NCBI GenBank assembly: GCA_900239685.1
Contig: OENT01000898.1
Location: 1-64,000 of the forward strand
DNA length: 64,000 nt
DNA from: Rotaria macrura
Taxonomy: Eukaryota > Rotifera > Eurotatoria > Philodinida > Philodinidae
Direction of reading: 5' to 3'
The translations under genes were made by a program, and so were the position numbers. Positions within the stretch are counted from its first letter, which is position 1. Every line of letters begins with the position of its first letter. Shown here piece after piece: positions 49,501 through 63,891 of the stretch. The notes beneath the pieces were generated by a model. That model worked only from the letters and a program-made list of their open reading frames with translations. It had not been told where the DNA came from and did no database searches.

Positions 49501-52500
49501 TGAAACAAAAAGAAATCTTTCTAAAACAAACCTCGACGTTGTTCTGTTTGTTGTGTAACACAAATTTTAATAGTATCAATCCAACGTGCACTCATTTCTT
49601 CTGCTTTTTCACCATTCGATGACATGTTTGGAAGCTGAATAAAATATATTTTCAAATAAGAAACTGATCAAAAGATTCTTCGACATACTTGAATTATGTA
49701 TGACCAATCTTTAAGAACAAGTTCAAATTTATTCCGATCATTTTTCGGATGTGAACAAACAGCAATATCAACAATCTAAATATAGAAATTGAAAATGAAA
49801 ATTCTTTCGTTGCCGTTTTTTCTTTTGATAAATTTTTCTTACTTTTATAATTTCTTTAAATTGATATTGAATAGATTTTCCATTTCCCTCATCTTTTTTC
49901 TTACATAATAATAAATCTCGGTCAAACAAAAATATATCTCTTGTACTTGTTTTCGTTCGCGTATATACTGTTCCACGACGTTTCTCTTTCGATATAAGAC
50001 AATTTTCACTACGTAAACGTATTCGTCCTAATGTACTTAAGTTCTCCTATAGAAAATATTTATTCTTGTAAACAAAAACAGCACGAAGATTGCTCGCTTT
50101 GTTTCACTTACGGAATAACCAACTATTTGTGTTGAATGCATAACATCATTTAAATTACATAATACACTAAGCATCACACGAAGAGCTTCTTGTAAATTTA
50201 AACGTTCTTGTTCATCACGTGTATATTTAATCATTTCCTTTGATAATGAAAAGATTATTATAAACGACTAGATTATTTTTCGATAAGAATATACTTTTAG
50301 TAACAGTTGATATTGAGCTATTCGTTGAATAGGCTTTAATAGATATGAATCTAATGGAAGACGATGACCGAGTGATTGTTGAATTTTCTAAGAGTTTATT
50401 TTTGAGATGTTACTTTCTATGAAGTCAAACGAATGCATTAAAATACAAGCTTACTGTAAAAAATGAATGACCAGCACAACATTGTTCCCATACACGTTCT
50501 GATTGAGATTTATTAAGAACATATTTTTCGTATAATTTAAAATTTGCCTTCTAAATATTAACGAAAAGAAAGTTAAGTCATTAGATATTCACTAACCATA
50601 GAACAGGTAATGTAGATTATTAGTTTTTATCAAAACTGATAAGAGTCTATTGTTCAACTCAAATTCGAAACTGACGTACGAGAATAGATTTTATTTTTAA
50701 TGAGAATTTCAAATAGAAGCGTTGTCTGCTAAGTCAATTGTAATTAGCTGATGATGTTTGGATGAGGGTACGTGACCTTAAGTTTCTTTTTGCTTTGATC
50801 TTGAATCCTCAAGTCAATCTTTATCATACATCTAGAGTTCGTTTGAAGTTTGCCTAAAAATATCGACTCAAACCCTCGCATAGAGAATTTTCTGTTAACT
50901 TTCAACCAGAATAGAAACGTACATAAAAATATTCGTATCCATAGACAGAACTTTGAAATTAATTTATGATTGCCGTACTAAATTTTCCATTGACTTTCAA
51001 ATAGATACAGAACATCAAACTAGTAAAGTTCGTATCTGATAGCTTTTGAATGTGCAACTCACATGATTTTTCCAATAATGAGCATCGCTCAAAAGGTAAG
51101 TCAATGTCTGAACAACTGAAGATTTTGAATTTTAGAGTATTTTAAACTATTTTAAGAGTCGCTAGATCGATTTATTTTTAAGTAAAATTCCTGTTTGAAA
51201 TGCAATCAGAAAGAAGAGGTCTATAGCGTGATTGTAGAAGTCTGCGAAAAGGAATTATTGTAAAAATTGTCAGTCTTGCTAAGATTTATTGGTAAACTCA
51301 ATTGGTGAATATTTGCTTCTGTACTTCTTCTATCATAATCTTCTGTGAGTTACACAATGTGAAGGAAAGCATACTGTAAATATTAGGTTTCATCTAAACA
51401 TGATTCCAACGACATCACACTACGCTATTGTCTAGTTGCGCAAGTACACATGCAAAGGTATTTCTCTTATTCAAGTTAAAGGCTTGAGTATGAATTATCA
51501 TTATGATGATTAAAAACGTTTTTCTAGCTTTCTTTTAAATTTCAAAGCTTTCATTCTACTATGACGACAATAGGATGGAAAATGTTAACATCACTTATGA
51601 CTGAATATTACTTCATGAAAAACACTAGTAACATGACATCATGCAAGGAAAGATGATAGAACACAAGTGTTCGTTCTCTCATTACACGATAAACAATAAT
51701 ATAAGTAAAACTTACGCGTTTAATAAAACATGCTGCAATAGCACTACCAATTGCACATGTATTCATCAGCGATGATTCATCGTAAATTTGTTTAAGATCT
51801 CGAAGAAATGATCTAAATCGTTGTTTCATATGTATGATCTCAAAAAATGAAAATCTATAACAATATGTTTATTTACGTAGCATGAAATGCATAGATATCA
51901 GGTAGATTTGAAAAGAGAATTGGTTTATTTTGTATTATTGCAGGAGGTAAATAACGATATCGTTCAGGATCGTCAAATTTAAGCATATAACCCTATTGAA
52001 GCATAAACTAATGTTCTATTCGTATTTTGAAAAAAATAAAAAAATGACTACCTCGATTACTGTACGTAATTCTTCGACGTAAACTTGTTCAGTAGCCAGA
52101 AGTTCGGTAACCACGTGCCTTTGGAAAGAAATTAGAAAAAGAGGAAACTATTTTTATGACATTAGTTGCTGAAATCTATTTACTTTTGCTTTTTATCCAT
52201 TTTGGTATTATGAGCCGTGGTACCTTCGCTATATATGATATTATTATTATTATTTGATGATGATGATGATGACGACGAGAGATTATGTTCCATATCTGAC
52301 GTTGGATAATGTTCATTGATTTGTTGTTGTAAGATAGATGTTGTAGTACCAATAAGATTAAGTGATTCGTTTTGTTGAAATGGTAATGGATGCACGCGTT
52401 GTACAGGTCGACTTATAGGCACAGCTAAACGACGCAATTGTTCACAGCGTTTTTCACATAGATCACGAACATCATTAACACGATTGAATACTTGAATAAT

Positions 52501-55500
52501 CATCGACTGAATAATGATTAAATTAAAAAAACGAATGATTTTAATAAAAATTTATTATACTACACTAAATAGGGAACTATAAGAGCTAACGTTTAGACAA
52601 GCATGTTTTTGTCAAATTCTACTTGCCGAGAAAAGTACTGCTCATCAATTACTTGAGTAGAATTCACCACTAGAGCCTGTCGGATTAGTTACAAATTCAG
52701 AGCCCATCGAGTCCGAACCTGAATAGTTTCAAGACGATGAATGTCTCGCTTTCAGTCAAAATTTTATGCAGTTTTTTTAAATATGAACTCACAAATGCTC
52801 CAGTCTAGTTTCTTTTTCAACAGTAAAGAGTCCTGAAGAATGACATTACGTGTTTAACTATTTGGTTAAATTCGTTTTCATAATGTTAATAACTGTCTCA
52901 GTTGATCGTTTCAGATTTTGTTTGACAATAAGGTACAGTTTTTCTTTGCTTTAGTGTCTACGGGCATTTTTTTGGCAAGAGCTTCTTTCAATATTGAATC
53001 GTTTTTCTATCATGAAGATGATTGTTGAAAAAAATAAAATTAAAAAAAAAAACATGACACACTAAACTAACTTGCCAAAAGAGATAAAATAATCAGTGAC
53101 AACAAAGAAGCTTTTCAAGTATTCGAAAATGACTTCACTCTTTGAGATCAAACTCATTTTTGATTTCTTAGAGATTAACTAGTAAGAAATATTTTCTGTC
53201 GAATCACAGATAAATCATACATTTGATTGAAATACATTTCTCATCATTCGTTATATATAATAGATTTCGTTCATGTTCAAGTTTTACTTCCAACTGAATG
53301 AAGATTTCCTATTAGTATTCTTTTCTTGATTGTAATTATAATCGAATGAAATTTTCGAGTTGAATTATAAAAGAAAAACATACTGCTGAAAGATTTAATT
53401 CAATCATCTTGAAACACTAACTTATAAGAGTATGGAACAAAAATAAATAAAAGAATTCTATCGACACTCTCTAATATTCACTGAACTAGAAAGTAACACT
53501 TAATGTACTCAAGGACTTAAAAATTTTATCAAGATCATACACGAAGTGGTTCAGGTGTTAATGTATGTTGTAGTTCATCTAAATTAATAGTTGATAAATC
53601 TCCAAGAAAATTTTCAAGTTCAGAAAGTGAACGAATAGCTTTATCATTGGATAAATGAATCGGATGCATTGCTAACATATCTTTACCACGTGTACACCAG
53701 TCATTAATCTGAAACAAAACAGTTATGAGATGAGAGTTTTAAAAAAAAACTGAGATTTTCTTTTCTTTTACTAATTCAAGTTTATCGACATATGTTCTTA
53801 ACAATTTAAGATTGTGTCGTTTTTCATCGATTTGTTCTGTTAATTTTTTTTTCATCTCTTCTAATTCTTGACATTTGGGTTCAATCGAATCAATACCATA
53901 GGCTGTTGACTTTTGTTTCTGTTGTTCTACAATCAAATCAAGGCCATCACTTGCCAGTAGAGTTGCATGGCTGATCATTGTCTAGATATACATATAAATA
54001 TACATTTATATGGTAGAATAACATTGAATGATATTATTACTTGTGCTCGTTGTGAAAGGTCATCAACTTGAATCAATGTTTGATCGATTTCTTCTCGAGT
54101 ATTATTATTAGTATCAGTTCGATAACATTCAAATAGAAGTAAACTTGTATTTAGATCAGGCAATTGAATTATATCATTATACAATTGTATAAAATTCGAT
54201 TGAATTTCTTTGAAACGTTGTTCAAAACGTCGTAAAGCCAGACAACGATTTAAACGTGCTTCGTGTAAAGTCCAAAATTGTACAAGAACAGTTTCACTAT
54301 TATCAACATGTGTCAATGCACTAAGAAATAGAATTCTTATTGTGTACAAAAAAAAGCAAAAGCAATTATAATAAGACAAATGATAAAAAAAAAATAACAA
54401 GCGCAATAACACCAACACAAAATATGTCATCGTATTCTCTTTTTTCTTTCGTTTTTTTTAAATATGCAAATACGATTAATAACATTAATCGACACACTTA
54501 CTTAGCGCAGGCACGAGCATGGGCAGCTTGGTCGGGTGATAATATTAGATTTTGAATATCATTATTCTCATTGAGTGAATTACTGTGAAACGATGATGAT
54601 GATGATAATGATAATGACGGTTTATGTTGTTGACGAATAATACATAATAGCGAGTGACCCCACCTAGAATGCATATGAAAAGACAAAATGAAACATAAGT
54701 ATGTACAAAGTCAACAGAATAATGTAGATAAATGATGATGTTGATGATGATTGTCATCACAGAACCTCAGTCACCCTATTGCTGGAAAGACGAGAAACGG
54801 ACGTAAAGAAGAGAACATCATCGAAGAGTGTATTATTCGTGTACCTTTTCTTTCTCCTCTGCTTTAATGCCTCTCTTTCTTTGCATATGTACACAACGGG
54901 CATACAATAAATACTTCAGATGTCTACGCAGGCTATAGACTCAGAAGAGAGATGAATAGCACTTGTTGAAAAAAGAAATTGTAAGTTCAGTCATATGTCA
55001 AATAATCTTAATATGTTTACGATGGAAAATGTAAAAACAACAAGAAAACTAGTAAAGAAAATAATTTTCCTACATTTTTATTCTTCTTAATTCTTGTTCA
55101 AGTTCATTTTTTTGTGTTGAATGTTGCATAAGTAATTGTTGTGTTGATTCAACAGCATTAGGAAATTCTATTTCATCACATTGTTTTATGAATACAAGTA
55201 ACATTTCACTTAATTCATGTATAGATTGAGTTAATTTTTCAATCGCCTATACAAAGAAACAGCAACAACAACAAAAAGCAAATTGAGATATTATTTCTTC
55301 AATAGTCATATTCTCTTATTACAGCTCGTCGTTCAATCCATTCAAAGAGACGAAAATCAATTAGACCACCTAAATCTTTTGATAATTGACTTGCATCTAA
55401 ATACTCATGAAGTTCAGCTAATGTTCGACAAACAATCAACTAAATATGAAATAATGTAATAAAACAAATTTGAATATTAATTCATTGTTTTCAACATACA

Positions 55501-57594
55501 CGATGTGAACACGTTATTTCATTTAAAATAGTTATTCGAGATAGTGCTCGTTGCATCCATGAGTTCGGTCGAAGAAGATAAATACATTGAATTGAGTAAG
55601 GAAAATAATCCTTAAATATTAACGAACAAATATCATTACATTCAATTTCTAATAAAAATTTTTTGTTTTTCTCGAATAGGACACTCTTAAAAAATTACGA
55701 GAAGCTTTTATTTACTTTTCAATACACTCTGTGAGTTAAAACATCGACTAAACGTTCTTGCAAACAGATACTCTTTTTTTTTGATGATAATAAACATCAG
55801 CAGACAATTCAAAAATGTGTTTGTTTCATTTTGTGCACTCTTCGCTTCTCAGAAGTTTTTTTCATGGAACTCCGAAACAAAGATGCAATTAATTAGTGTC
55901 ATGCCATTCCAGAAGTACGACATATGTGACACTAACTGAAAAATAACAATTATCTCTGTCAGTTTTTTCATTGTAATACAAAGTAAACATGTCCTTCATA
56001 TGGATGACTTTCAAAGAACGAATACTCGAAACGTATAATAACATCGTTATAATGAAGTCGTTCGTTATAGCAATTGATATCTCTATCTTTCAAATAAATT
56101 TAAATCGTTGTTTGACATTTACTGATTTTTTATATCAGTCATTCATTTTCGTACAATAATTAAGTTCAGAAAAGTTTTCATGTGGGAAAATAACGATCTA
56201 TCTTAAATGTTCAATGATGATTATTGACAAGAAGAAAGAAATTCTATACTGACGAAGAACTAAGAATATTAGATATTCTTTTATTCGTTGCTAATTAAGA
56301 TTTATGTAAAGATCCTAACAAATTATTTTTGTTTTAGTTATTATTATTCAAAGATCTGTTCATCTCCCAAGACGTATAATCGATTTACTTATACACAAGA
56401 GTAATGAAGAAATCTTATGAAATCGACCATCTTCTTTGCTTACATACGATTTAACAATAAATATCATATGTGATAAAATCTAGTGAAAGAAAAACTAATT
56501 CATAAAAAAATAATCATCTTCAACGTTTCTTATATATTTAACTCGGGGAATATACGTGAATGGATATTTCACCTCTATATAAGCCATTATCGATTTAACA
56601 GTCATCCATCGATCTGATCGTCGATCAATGATAAGAACAAAGCCAAGCTGACGTTCATTTTCACTAATGACGAAATGAAAAGGCAAACGAAAGAATTTGA
56701 TTTCTTTTTCTTTCAATCATGATTTACTAGTCTACCTTGGTACTTGAGTTAAATATGAAACAAGTTTTTTATATTTATCTTGTGTTAATTCTAATTGTGG
56801 ATTATCAGGAAATGTTAGTATCGGTGATTTATTACATGTACCACCCGTAACAAAAGCAAGTCTTTCACGAAGTAAATCAGCTGTTGATAAAACATTGAGC
56901 GATGTTTCTTGACAAACATGTTCTAGTAAAAAAAAAGAAAAATATAGAAGAATTGTTTTGGAAAAAACGATTTTTTTTTACAATTACCTAGTATCAGATA
57001 AAAATCTAACAATTCATAACGCTTATATAAATTCATTATAGTTAAATCATATGAACTCTTCCCGTTCTCATCAAACTAAACCCTACCTACTGTCTGTCTT
57101 AACGTATAAAATGATGTTTACTCAGGAAAATAAATAAAAAAGAGGAGTATCAATGTATATGTACGACATAGTCACTCGTCATCACCAAGCGAGTAATTGA
57201 CGTACAGTACGTGCGATGAACAATGTCTATCATGAAATGGATTACAGAAAGGACACGAGAACGTATGATGACTCAAAGATTTGAGCGAGATAAATATTCA
57301 GTTTTTAATAAAAAAAACAACTGACTTTTTTCTTTTCTTTTCTTTTCTTTTTCGTGTGCGAGTGTGTGTCTATGTAAAAATCAATTCAAATTAAATACCC
57401 TCATTCATTTCATTGGTAGAATGATTGATTTCAATTATATCGAAATCAGACGTATTACTATGTTGATCATTTTCCTTGTCTTCATAAATCAATGTTGGAT
57501 CGTTATTTTCTCGTGAATCTTCTTGTACGATCGATAATTGAGTAAATGAATAGTTTCTTTGATTAACTGTGGATGTTTCAAACAAATCATGCAT
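46525..57594 (-). CDS. MCF2L: MCF2L/DBS-like Rho guanine-nucleotide exchange factor
   Basis: DBL-family exchange factor, expected to load GTP onto Rho/Cdc42-type GTPases at membranes. 22 exons, all phases matching, give 1067 aa: 57594-57399, 56922-56736, 56663-56573, 55610-55500, 55439-55323, 55246-55074, 54663-54502, 54320-54041, 53981-53772, 53708-53541, 52506-52184, 52118-52052, 51992-51877, 51812-51716, 50550-50455, 50387-50295, 50237-50112, 50046-49843, 49775-49689, 49634-49532, 46785-46692, 46627-46525. Sec14/CRAL-TRIO at about 85-235 (FVLIIDRRSDRWMTVKSIMA, SKDLGGLIDF); spectrin-like helices to 565 (RRFEQRFKEI, DSIEPKCQEL); Ser/Asn-rich linker; DH 674-870 (LDSYLLKPIQRIAQYQLLLK); PH 875-1000. 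The tail is short and, unlike long vertebrate MCF2L forms, no SH3 domain is seen. The start is the only ATG fitting exon 1, with a unique acidic N-terminus. Confidence 0.93.
46786..49531 (-). other. MCF2L intron 20 (2746 nt)
   Basis: Separates the PH domain from the two short tail exons. No additional exon (for example for an SH3 domain) and no nested gene recognised. Confidence 0.65.
50551..51715 (-). other. MCF2L intron 14 (1165 nt)
   Basis: Lies within the DH-coding region. AT-rich; nothing else supported. Confidence 0.7.
52243..52276 (-). repeat. Coding trinucleotide repeats in MCF2L
   Basis: ATT and GAT-type triplet runs on the plus strand encode eight Ser and five Asn residues in the linker before the DH domain. 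A similar ATC-rich run encodes Ser near 54590-54612. Confidence 0.85.
52507..53540 (-). other. MCF2L intron 10 (1034 nt)
   Basis: Lies inside the spectrin-like region, just before its last helix. AT-rich; nothing else supported. Confidence 0.7.
55611..56572 (-). other. MCF2L intron 3 (962 nt)
   Basis: Splits the Sec14 domain. AT-rich; no other feature. Confidence 0.65.
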
Positions 57595-57822
57595 TTTGTC
57601 TGCTGACTTTGTTTAACGAACAAAGTTTGAAATAACGTTTGCATATGATATCGAATAGAACAATGTCTTATATGCATACAGCTGGTGCATACAGTCACCA
57701 TGAAACAACCATGTTAGGAAAAAGGAAAAAAACGATGCAAAAAAAAAGAAAAAAAAAAGACGACGTGAGTGCTACTAAAAGAACTATGTAAGATTATGCG
57801 AAAGAGAGCGAAGCAAAGAAAC

Positions 57823-57842
57823 GTGTGTGTGTGTGTGTGTGT
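57823..57842. repeat. GT dinucleotide microsatellite
   Basis: Ten GT units, about 230 nt upstream of the MCF2L start codon. Confidence 0.95.
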
Positions 57843-59956
57843 ATGCACGCGTTGAAACTTGTGCTACTCGGCAGGAGTATGGTTATGGCTTTAGCGGTTA
57901 ATTCATTCATACATGGTGTCATACGTAGCCGTCTGCGGAATGAGCAAATGAAGAGAAAAAAAGGGGAAAGCACAACAGAAACAAATGTTCGTATGAGAAG
58001 CATTGAAGGAAACGAGTTGAGTGCAAAAGAAAAGAATCTATTCAACATGAGTTTCTTCTAATAGTTTAACGATTAAGAAGTAACATTAAATGACTTTTTA
58101 TATATACAATATTTTACTTTTTGTTCAATTTTCTTTCGGTTACGTAATATTCAACACGATCACATCTCACACTCGAGAGAATATTTCCTATTTTTATTCT
58201 TGAATAGCTTAGTTAATTAAAAATAAAATTACGAAATTCTTTCATCGATTTTCATCGATGCATCTATCCTAAGAGAAAAAAATTCGAGAGAAATACTTCA
58301 AGTACAGATTACTTCTATTTGAAATGTAATTCTCATATGTTTACGATCAGTCTAACACTTCAATAAAATGACATATAGTTTCATAATCAACGTTTGTAGT
58401 TTTACTTCTCTTTATAGTGATTTGTTGAATAGAACTACTTTTTAGTCAATCATCTGTCTTGACTCATTATTCTTGATTAATTTTCCCTTGATATGTCTTT
58501 CGCTATTGTAATTAACTGAAAGAATCACGTCATTTTTATTTTTAAATCCCAAAGGATTTTCAATGTCAATAAAATGACATCAATATGTTCCAAAAATTTA
58601 TTTCGAGATAACAGGTTTTCAATAGAATTCAAAGTTCAATGAATAGGTTTTTCATTGATTTTCGCTTGTTTTATTTACCTGATGATTCATATTTTGTATT
58701 AATCAACATTGACGAAGAATTAAATGAAAAATGTTTCGGTGACGAAATTTTAGTATCGATTACTTTTGACGATGATGTTGGTGATGATTTATCCATAGTG
58801 ATATATTTCTCTTTCGTTCTATTAAAATATTGATCATACACTTGTGCAATTCGTTAGTAAAAGTATCAATGCATAAAGATTACTATTTCTATATAAATGT
58901 GAGGTACTATACATTGATGCCACGATGAAGAGAAAGAGAGTAAGAAGAAAAAAAGAAGTAAACTTTCCTCTCGACTTTTTTTTATTCTCTTTCTCGTTCT
59001 TTTAGAGATGGGCGCGAACCGAACGCAAACAGTAATATACTGGTTGAGCACTACTGAACATGATGACGATCATAGAATAGAAGAGAAGCACGAATCAATA
59101 ATTCTACAAAAGAGAAAAAGAAGAGAGAAAGTATGAGTGAAGGAATGAATACATACTATACATTCATTGTGACTAAATGTAGATAGACATTCTTCTTATC
59201 GATGACGATGTTCTATTTCATATTGGCATCGATGCGTATCACAGAAGAATGAATGTACTCCTATTATTTCATAACATACATTCATTAAAACGGAAAAGGT
59301 CAAATCAACGGCGATTTATATGAGAATGAAAAAAAGAAAAGAAAAATAATTTTACAATTGTTTAGACAGAAGAATAAATCGAATGATAATTAAAAGTGAT
59401 CTATAAGATGTTTTGAATTCAAATATAAGTTTTTGCATTTTCGTATCGCTCATATTCATAAAATGATTCATACTTTTCTTTTCTGTAAAGTTAAGCATCA
59501 GGGTTAACAAGAAGATGTTGAATAAATCAACAAAGAAAAAAAAAGAAGACAAAACCTTTTATTTCTCTAGACTTCAACGATCAGTTGTAGAAATGGAAAA
59601 ATGCACTTGTAACTGTCCGTTGGTAATATACTTATCGACTCGTAATTTATGTTATAACTGATTGTGTAGCATAACGGAAAAAGCAAGCAACACATTAGGA
59701 TTCAAATTATTAACTGGAAACTAGTACTATGCCTTGAGAAGTGATGATCATTGTTATTGAATTATCCGATGGTTTGATTGATTGCTTCATGCTGGATACA
59801 TAACAATGTGATGTAATACATGCTAAGAGCAAGCGAATGACACTGAACATATGATTATGATTAATGAAAATTGTATTATTTAAATCTTGTCATATTAATC
59901 GATTCCGTTTGAAATTGAAATAGCTCTAATATAATTAATTTTATGGTCTACTATGT

Positions 59957-59978
59957 TATATTTATATATATATATATG
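59957..59978. repeat. TA-rich microsatellite
   Basis: Alternating TA run with one interruption. Confidence 0.85.
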
Positions 59979-62672
59979 TATGATATTCAGTTGATCGCAA
60001 AATATGTCAAAGATTCACAATCGTACGAATAATGAAAAATCGAAACAGTTTTTATTTCAAGTGTTCATTTAAAACGATTTGCATTTCGATCATAAAATGA
60101 CTTAAATCAATATACTATTGTTTATGACCACATATCATTCATAGCATATTCACTTAACGAAACATGATAATAAAAAACGAATTCTTGAGTACTGTAATCA
60201 ATAGTCAAACTGAGATGTACAATCGAACTATTTTAAAACATCGTTAAAATTCACGACTTCTGATTGTTTATGATGAAAAATCTATCATAGTTTCGATAGA
60301 AAAGAATACATCAAAGTTTTCGTTCATATACATGAAACTCTATCAGATGAATGCAGCATATTCCAACGGAGTCTCTGTTTTTTCTTGAAAAAAAGGAAAC
60401 AAACACATGAATCAACTATTTGACTACGATTATAAAATAATTTTCGTCAGATGAATCCATTGTACGTGTGAGATCATTGCGTGTATTTGTCATATACTTT
60501 AGCTAGTGCACGTTTCTGATTAAGCGTACCTATACGCATAACTTGATCTCTCGTCAGTCTAAGACAAAGTCAATCGAGTCTGATTGAATGTTAGCTATGC
60601 GCTAAATCTTACCGCATCAATCTTCGATATTCTTCATTTCAAATGGTCGAATCATACGAGTAGCTATCAATCAAGTAAAATATTGATAGCATTTGTTTTG
60701 TTTATCATATTAGAAAAATATTTAACTTTCAGAAAGAACATTGCACGAGTCCGAGGCGACTACGATTGCTTTTTTGTATAGATTGTAGCATTCTAGATCT
60801 TGATTGACTCAATTTCAATGATAGTTTGAGTGTAAAACTTTCTTTTTGTATTTCTGAATGTTGCAATGGTGAGATATCTGATTCCAGAGGTTTCGTCATA
60901 GCAACGCATTAAAATCATAATGAAGAACACAATAATATCTTTTCAACTTTCTTTATGCCTAACTTGAATTGAAATCAGTAAGAATTTGGATCTTGACTAT
61001 GTATAATTTTTCAAGAGTGAGAATCGATTACTTCTTGCACATTTAATATCGTGTTATTTATGTTAAAGACATTATAAGTTGAATGACAACATGGAAAATA
61101 TTTGTTAAATGATGCATCTGATCAAGACTTTTTAATGATTGATTCGATTGAAAAATGCCACTGTTCAATCAACTTACTTTTTCAGAGGAAATTCTAGGCC
61201 ATGATCATGTCGATTGAAACATAATTTCAAATCGCTACACATTTGCATTCGTCTCTTGGTCAGTTAATAAAACTTATAATGAACTACTACGGTAGTATCA
61301 GTTTAGCACACTCAGAAAGGCACTAGAAATAGTCTTTCGGTAAAAAAATTAATACGTCACAAGATTTTTAAGAAAATTTGAATTCTATATATTTATCTTC
61401 TTGAATCTTATTAATTACCTTCGAGATTATTCGAAATCCAGAAACAAAAACTTTTGTTTTTCATCATCATCGCAACACTTCACGAAAAAAAAAGATAATA
61501 CCGATTATATCGCAATATCTTTAGATTTCATATTTAGTTACAAGACCTTCTTGAGTCAGTTTCTACCATATATCGATAACACAAAGAAAAACAATCAGTT
61601 TGAAGGACGTCAAGTCATTGACAAAAAGATATCTCGTGTTTTATTTTATGTTCGCAGTTTCTTCTTTATTGACTTTATGGTGTCTGGAGAAGGATGAGAA
61701 AATGATGCTATGAGGACTGCACATTAAATACATGTAAAAACGTTTTTAATGATACGTAGAGTAGTTGATTCTTAGAGGAAAAATATTTTTCTAAGACACC
61801 AATGAATAGATAAAACTAACATCATTTTTGAAATCTAACATTCGAAATGAGAATTGATTACTGGCGTACATGATTTTTGATTTTGTTCATCGGCAGTATT
61901 AATCATTATGGATCATACGTACTATAGCATTAACATTAGACAAATGCTGAACTTCAAACTTCGTCACAGTTAAGTAAGGTACTTATTTGACTGCTATTTT
62001 GATAAAATTTTACTTGCTCCTGAAGGAAAGCATTCTGAACAATACACCATTTCGTTTAAATACATAAATTAGAAGAATGTGGAGTATCTTGAATCCTTTT
62101 AATTTAGTTCGTATAGTTTAGGATTCATCCATTATCATGTCAGTACACGCTACTTTTAGAATCCTTAGAACCTTATAGTAGATCTCGATGATTATGGAAA
62201 GTTACAATTTTGCAAATGTCACCTATGAAACTGATGTCACATTTAATCCAATAGTACAACTTGATACACTGAAACTCATTGAACAGACAGGAAAAAGAAG
62301 ATCGTCAGATACGACTCTAAGCAATAATGATCACTAATTACTGCAATTTTCTTTATCAATCATCTTCATAAACAGATATAACTATGCTGATAAATAAAAT
62401 TTTAAAATCTAATTTTCTTATTTAAATTCGAAAATCAGTTCTGTTGCCATTGTATCTTTCATCAGACACCATTGATCATTGTATTAAATCATTTCCCTTT
62501 TCTTTTATAGCCATTCGATATTTTAATTATAACTAATCCTGCAATATTTTTGAAACATGAAACCAATCCATCACATAGCAGAAAAGAAAAAAACAGCACC
62601 ATTTTTCAAAATATAAAAGCAATATGTCTGATCTTCAAAAACGAATCTATATTGTTGTAGCGTCGAGCAAGG

Positions 62673-63838
62673 ATGCACTTTCTATTCACTGCTCTGGTTT
62701 TTGCCACCATGCTATACTCATCAGCACAAGCAATACGTAAACAGATTTAAAGTTGATAACATGTTCGTTTTCATTGATTTCATTGTAGCGTGCTCTTTGT
62801 TACCGTGTAATCTCGGTGGTAATTTCGTGCCCGAAAATGGATATCAATGCATTGATATTGCTGGTGGCAATTCAATCTGCACATGTCCTGGTGGATCTGA
62901 ACAGAATACGCCCTGCCGTAGGACCATGAAATTTTTAATGAAATCCAGTAAAACCTAATCTTCATGTTCACAGGTCTTTGTAATCGAATTAATCCTGCAG
63001 ATGAAGTATGCGACAGAACCAATCCAAGATTGCTGGCATGTCTAGAGAATCCTGAGTATCCTAAAGGCTATGCATGTCTCTGTCTGACTTCAAACCCTAA
63101 TCAAGTTGTGGAAACAGAGAACCGTAATTGTGGTCAGTATAGAACATAAATTTTTCCCCCATTTTCGATTCACATATAATTTACGTGTTTTTCTTTGTTC
63201 ACAATCATTATTGCTATAGATTTGACAGCAGCCACATTAGCACCTCCCGTATCAGGGACAAACAGCACGGTGCCTCCAACTAATTCATCGTCGTGCATGA
63301 ACGGAGGTGTGTTCATCAATGGTGGCTGTCAGTGTCCAAGTGGCTATGATGGTCTGTTCTGTGAAAAAAAGAACGGTACATAATTAGATGTTCATTGGCA
63401 TCATATTTTGCATTTCATTTATTTGTTTTTTTCCTCTGAAGATTCTAATTTATGTGATGGAATCACGTGTAAAAATGATGCTTCCTGTGGAATTCGAAAT
63501 TCGAATGGAGTGTACGAATCTTTCTGTTCCTGCAGGTTTGGAACTACAGGAGAATACTGCGAGCTGATTGGTAAACGTTTTAATTTTATTTCCATGCTAA
63601 AGATATAAGATAATTCGTCCTAGTATTTTTTATGAAGTATCACCTATTCTTAAGTGGAAACTAATGAGGTGAAGGAGTAACAGTTTTCTTTGCTCATTTA
63701 TAATTAATCGATTTCAATCACAAAATTGGGACTTCTTCGAAATTATGAAAACCAAAAGAACAGTCATAAGTTTATAATGACGAATATGTATGCTCTTTTT
63801 CATCAGATGGTAACAGTATTCTTAGGCTGATGCTGTGA
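62673..63838 (+). CDS. Small secreted EGF-domain protein
   Basis: Six exons: 62673-62736, 62789-62917, 62974-63132, 63220-63375, 63442-63570, 63807-63838, giving 222 aa. Exon 1 encodes a signal peptide (MHFLFTALVFATMLYSSAQA). Exons 2 and 3 each hold cysteine-rich modules of about 43 and 53 residues (ICTCPGGS, YACLCLTSN). Exon 4 has a Thr/Pro/Ser stretch and then CQCPSGYDGLFCE. Exon 5 is a full six-cysteine EGF module (CDGITCKNDASC, then FCSCRFGTTGEYC). The last exon adds ten residues. Every intron is phase 1 and every internal exon is a multiple of three, the pattern of shuffled EGF exons. AATAAA lies at 63886-63891. Extracellular; partner unknown. No transmembrane segment follows the last module, so it is probably secreted. 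Confidence 0.85.
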
Positions 63839-63885
63839 AGAAGAGAATTAAATCAAATGAGTCAAATTAAGTGAATTTGTAGATA

Positions 63886-63891
63886 AATAAA
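63886..63891 (+). terminator. Poly(A) signal of the EGF gene
   Basis: AATAAA 48 nt downstream of the stop codon, in the expected range for cleavage shortly after. Confidence 0.6.

Larger units (their letters stand above)
57595..62672. other. Five-kilobase spacer between MCF2L and the EGF gene
   Basis: Divergent spacer: MCF2L starts to the left and the EGF gene to the right, so it should hold both promoters. It contains a GT microsatellite and a TA run. Open frames in it show no motif, and those over the GT repeat are low complexity. No gene supported. Confidence 0.5.

Noticed and set aside
51813-51876. Apparent frame clash or 22-nt intron in the DH region of MCF2L
   Set aside because: The acceptor at 51813 (GATTTAG) gives a normal 64-nt intron in phase and restores the DH sequence.
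57825-58061. Open frames over the GT microsatellite
   Set aside because: Low-complexity Cys/Val repeat produced by GT units.
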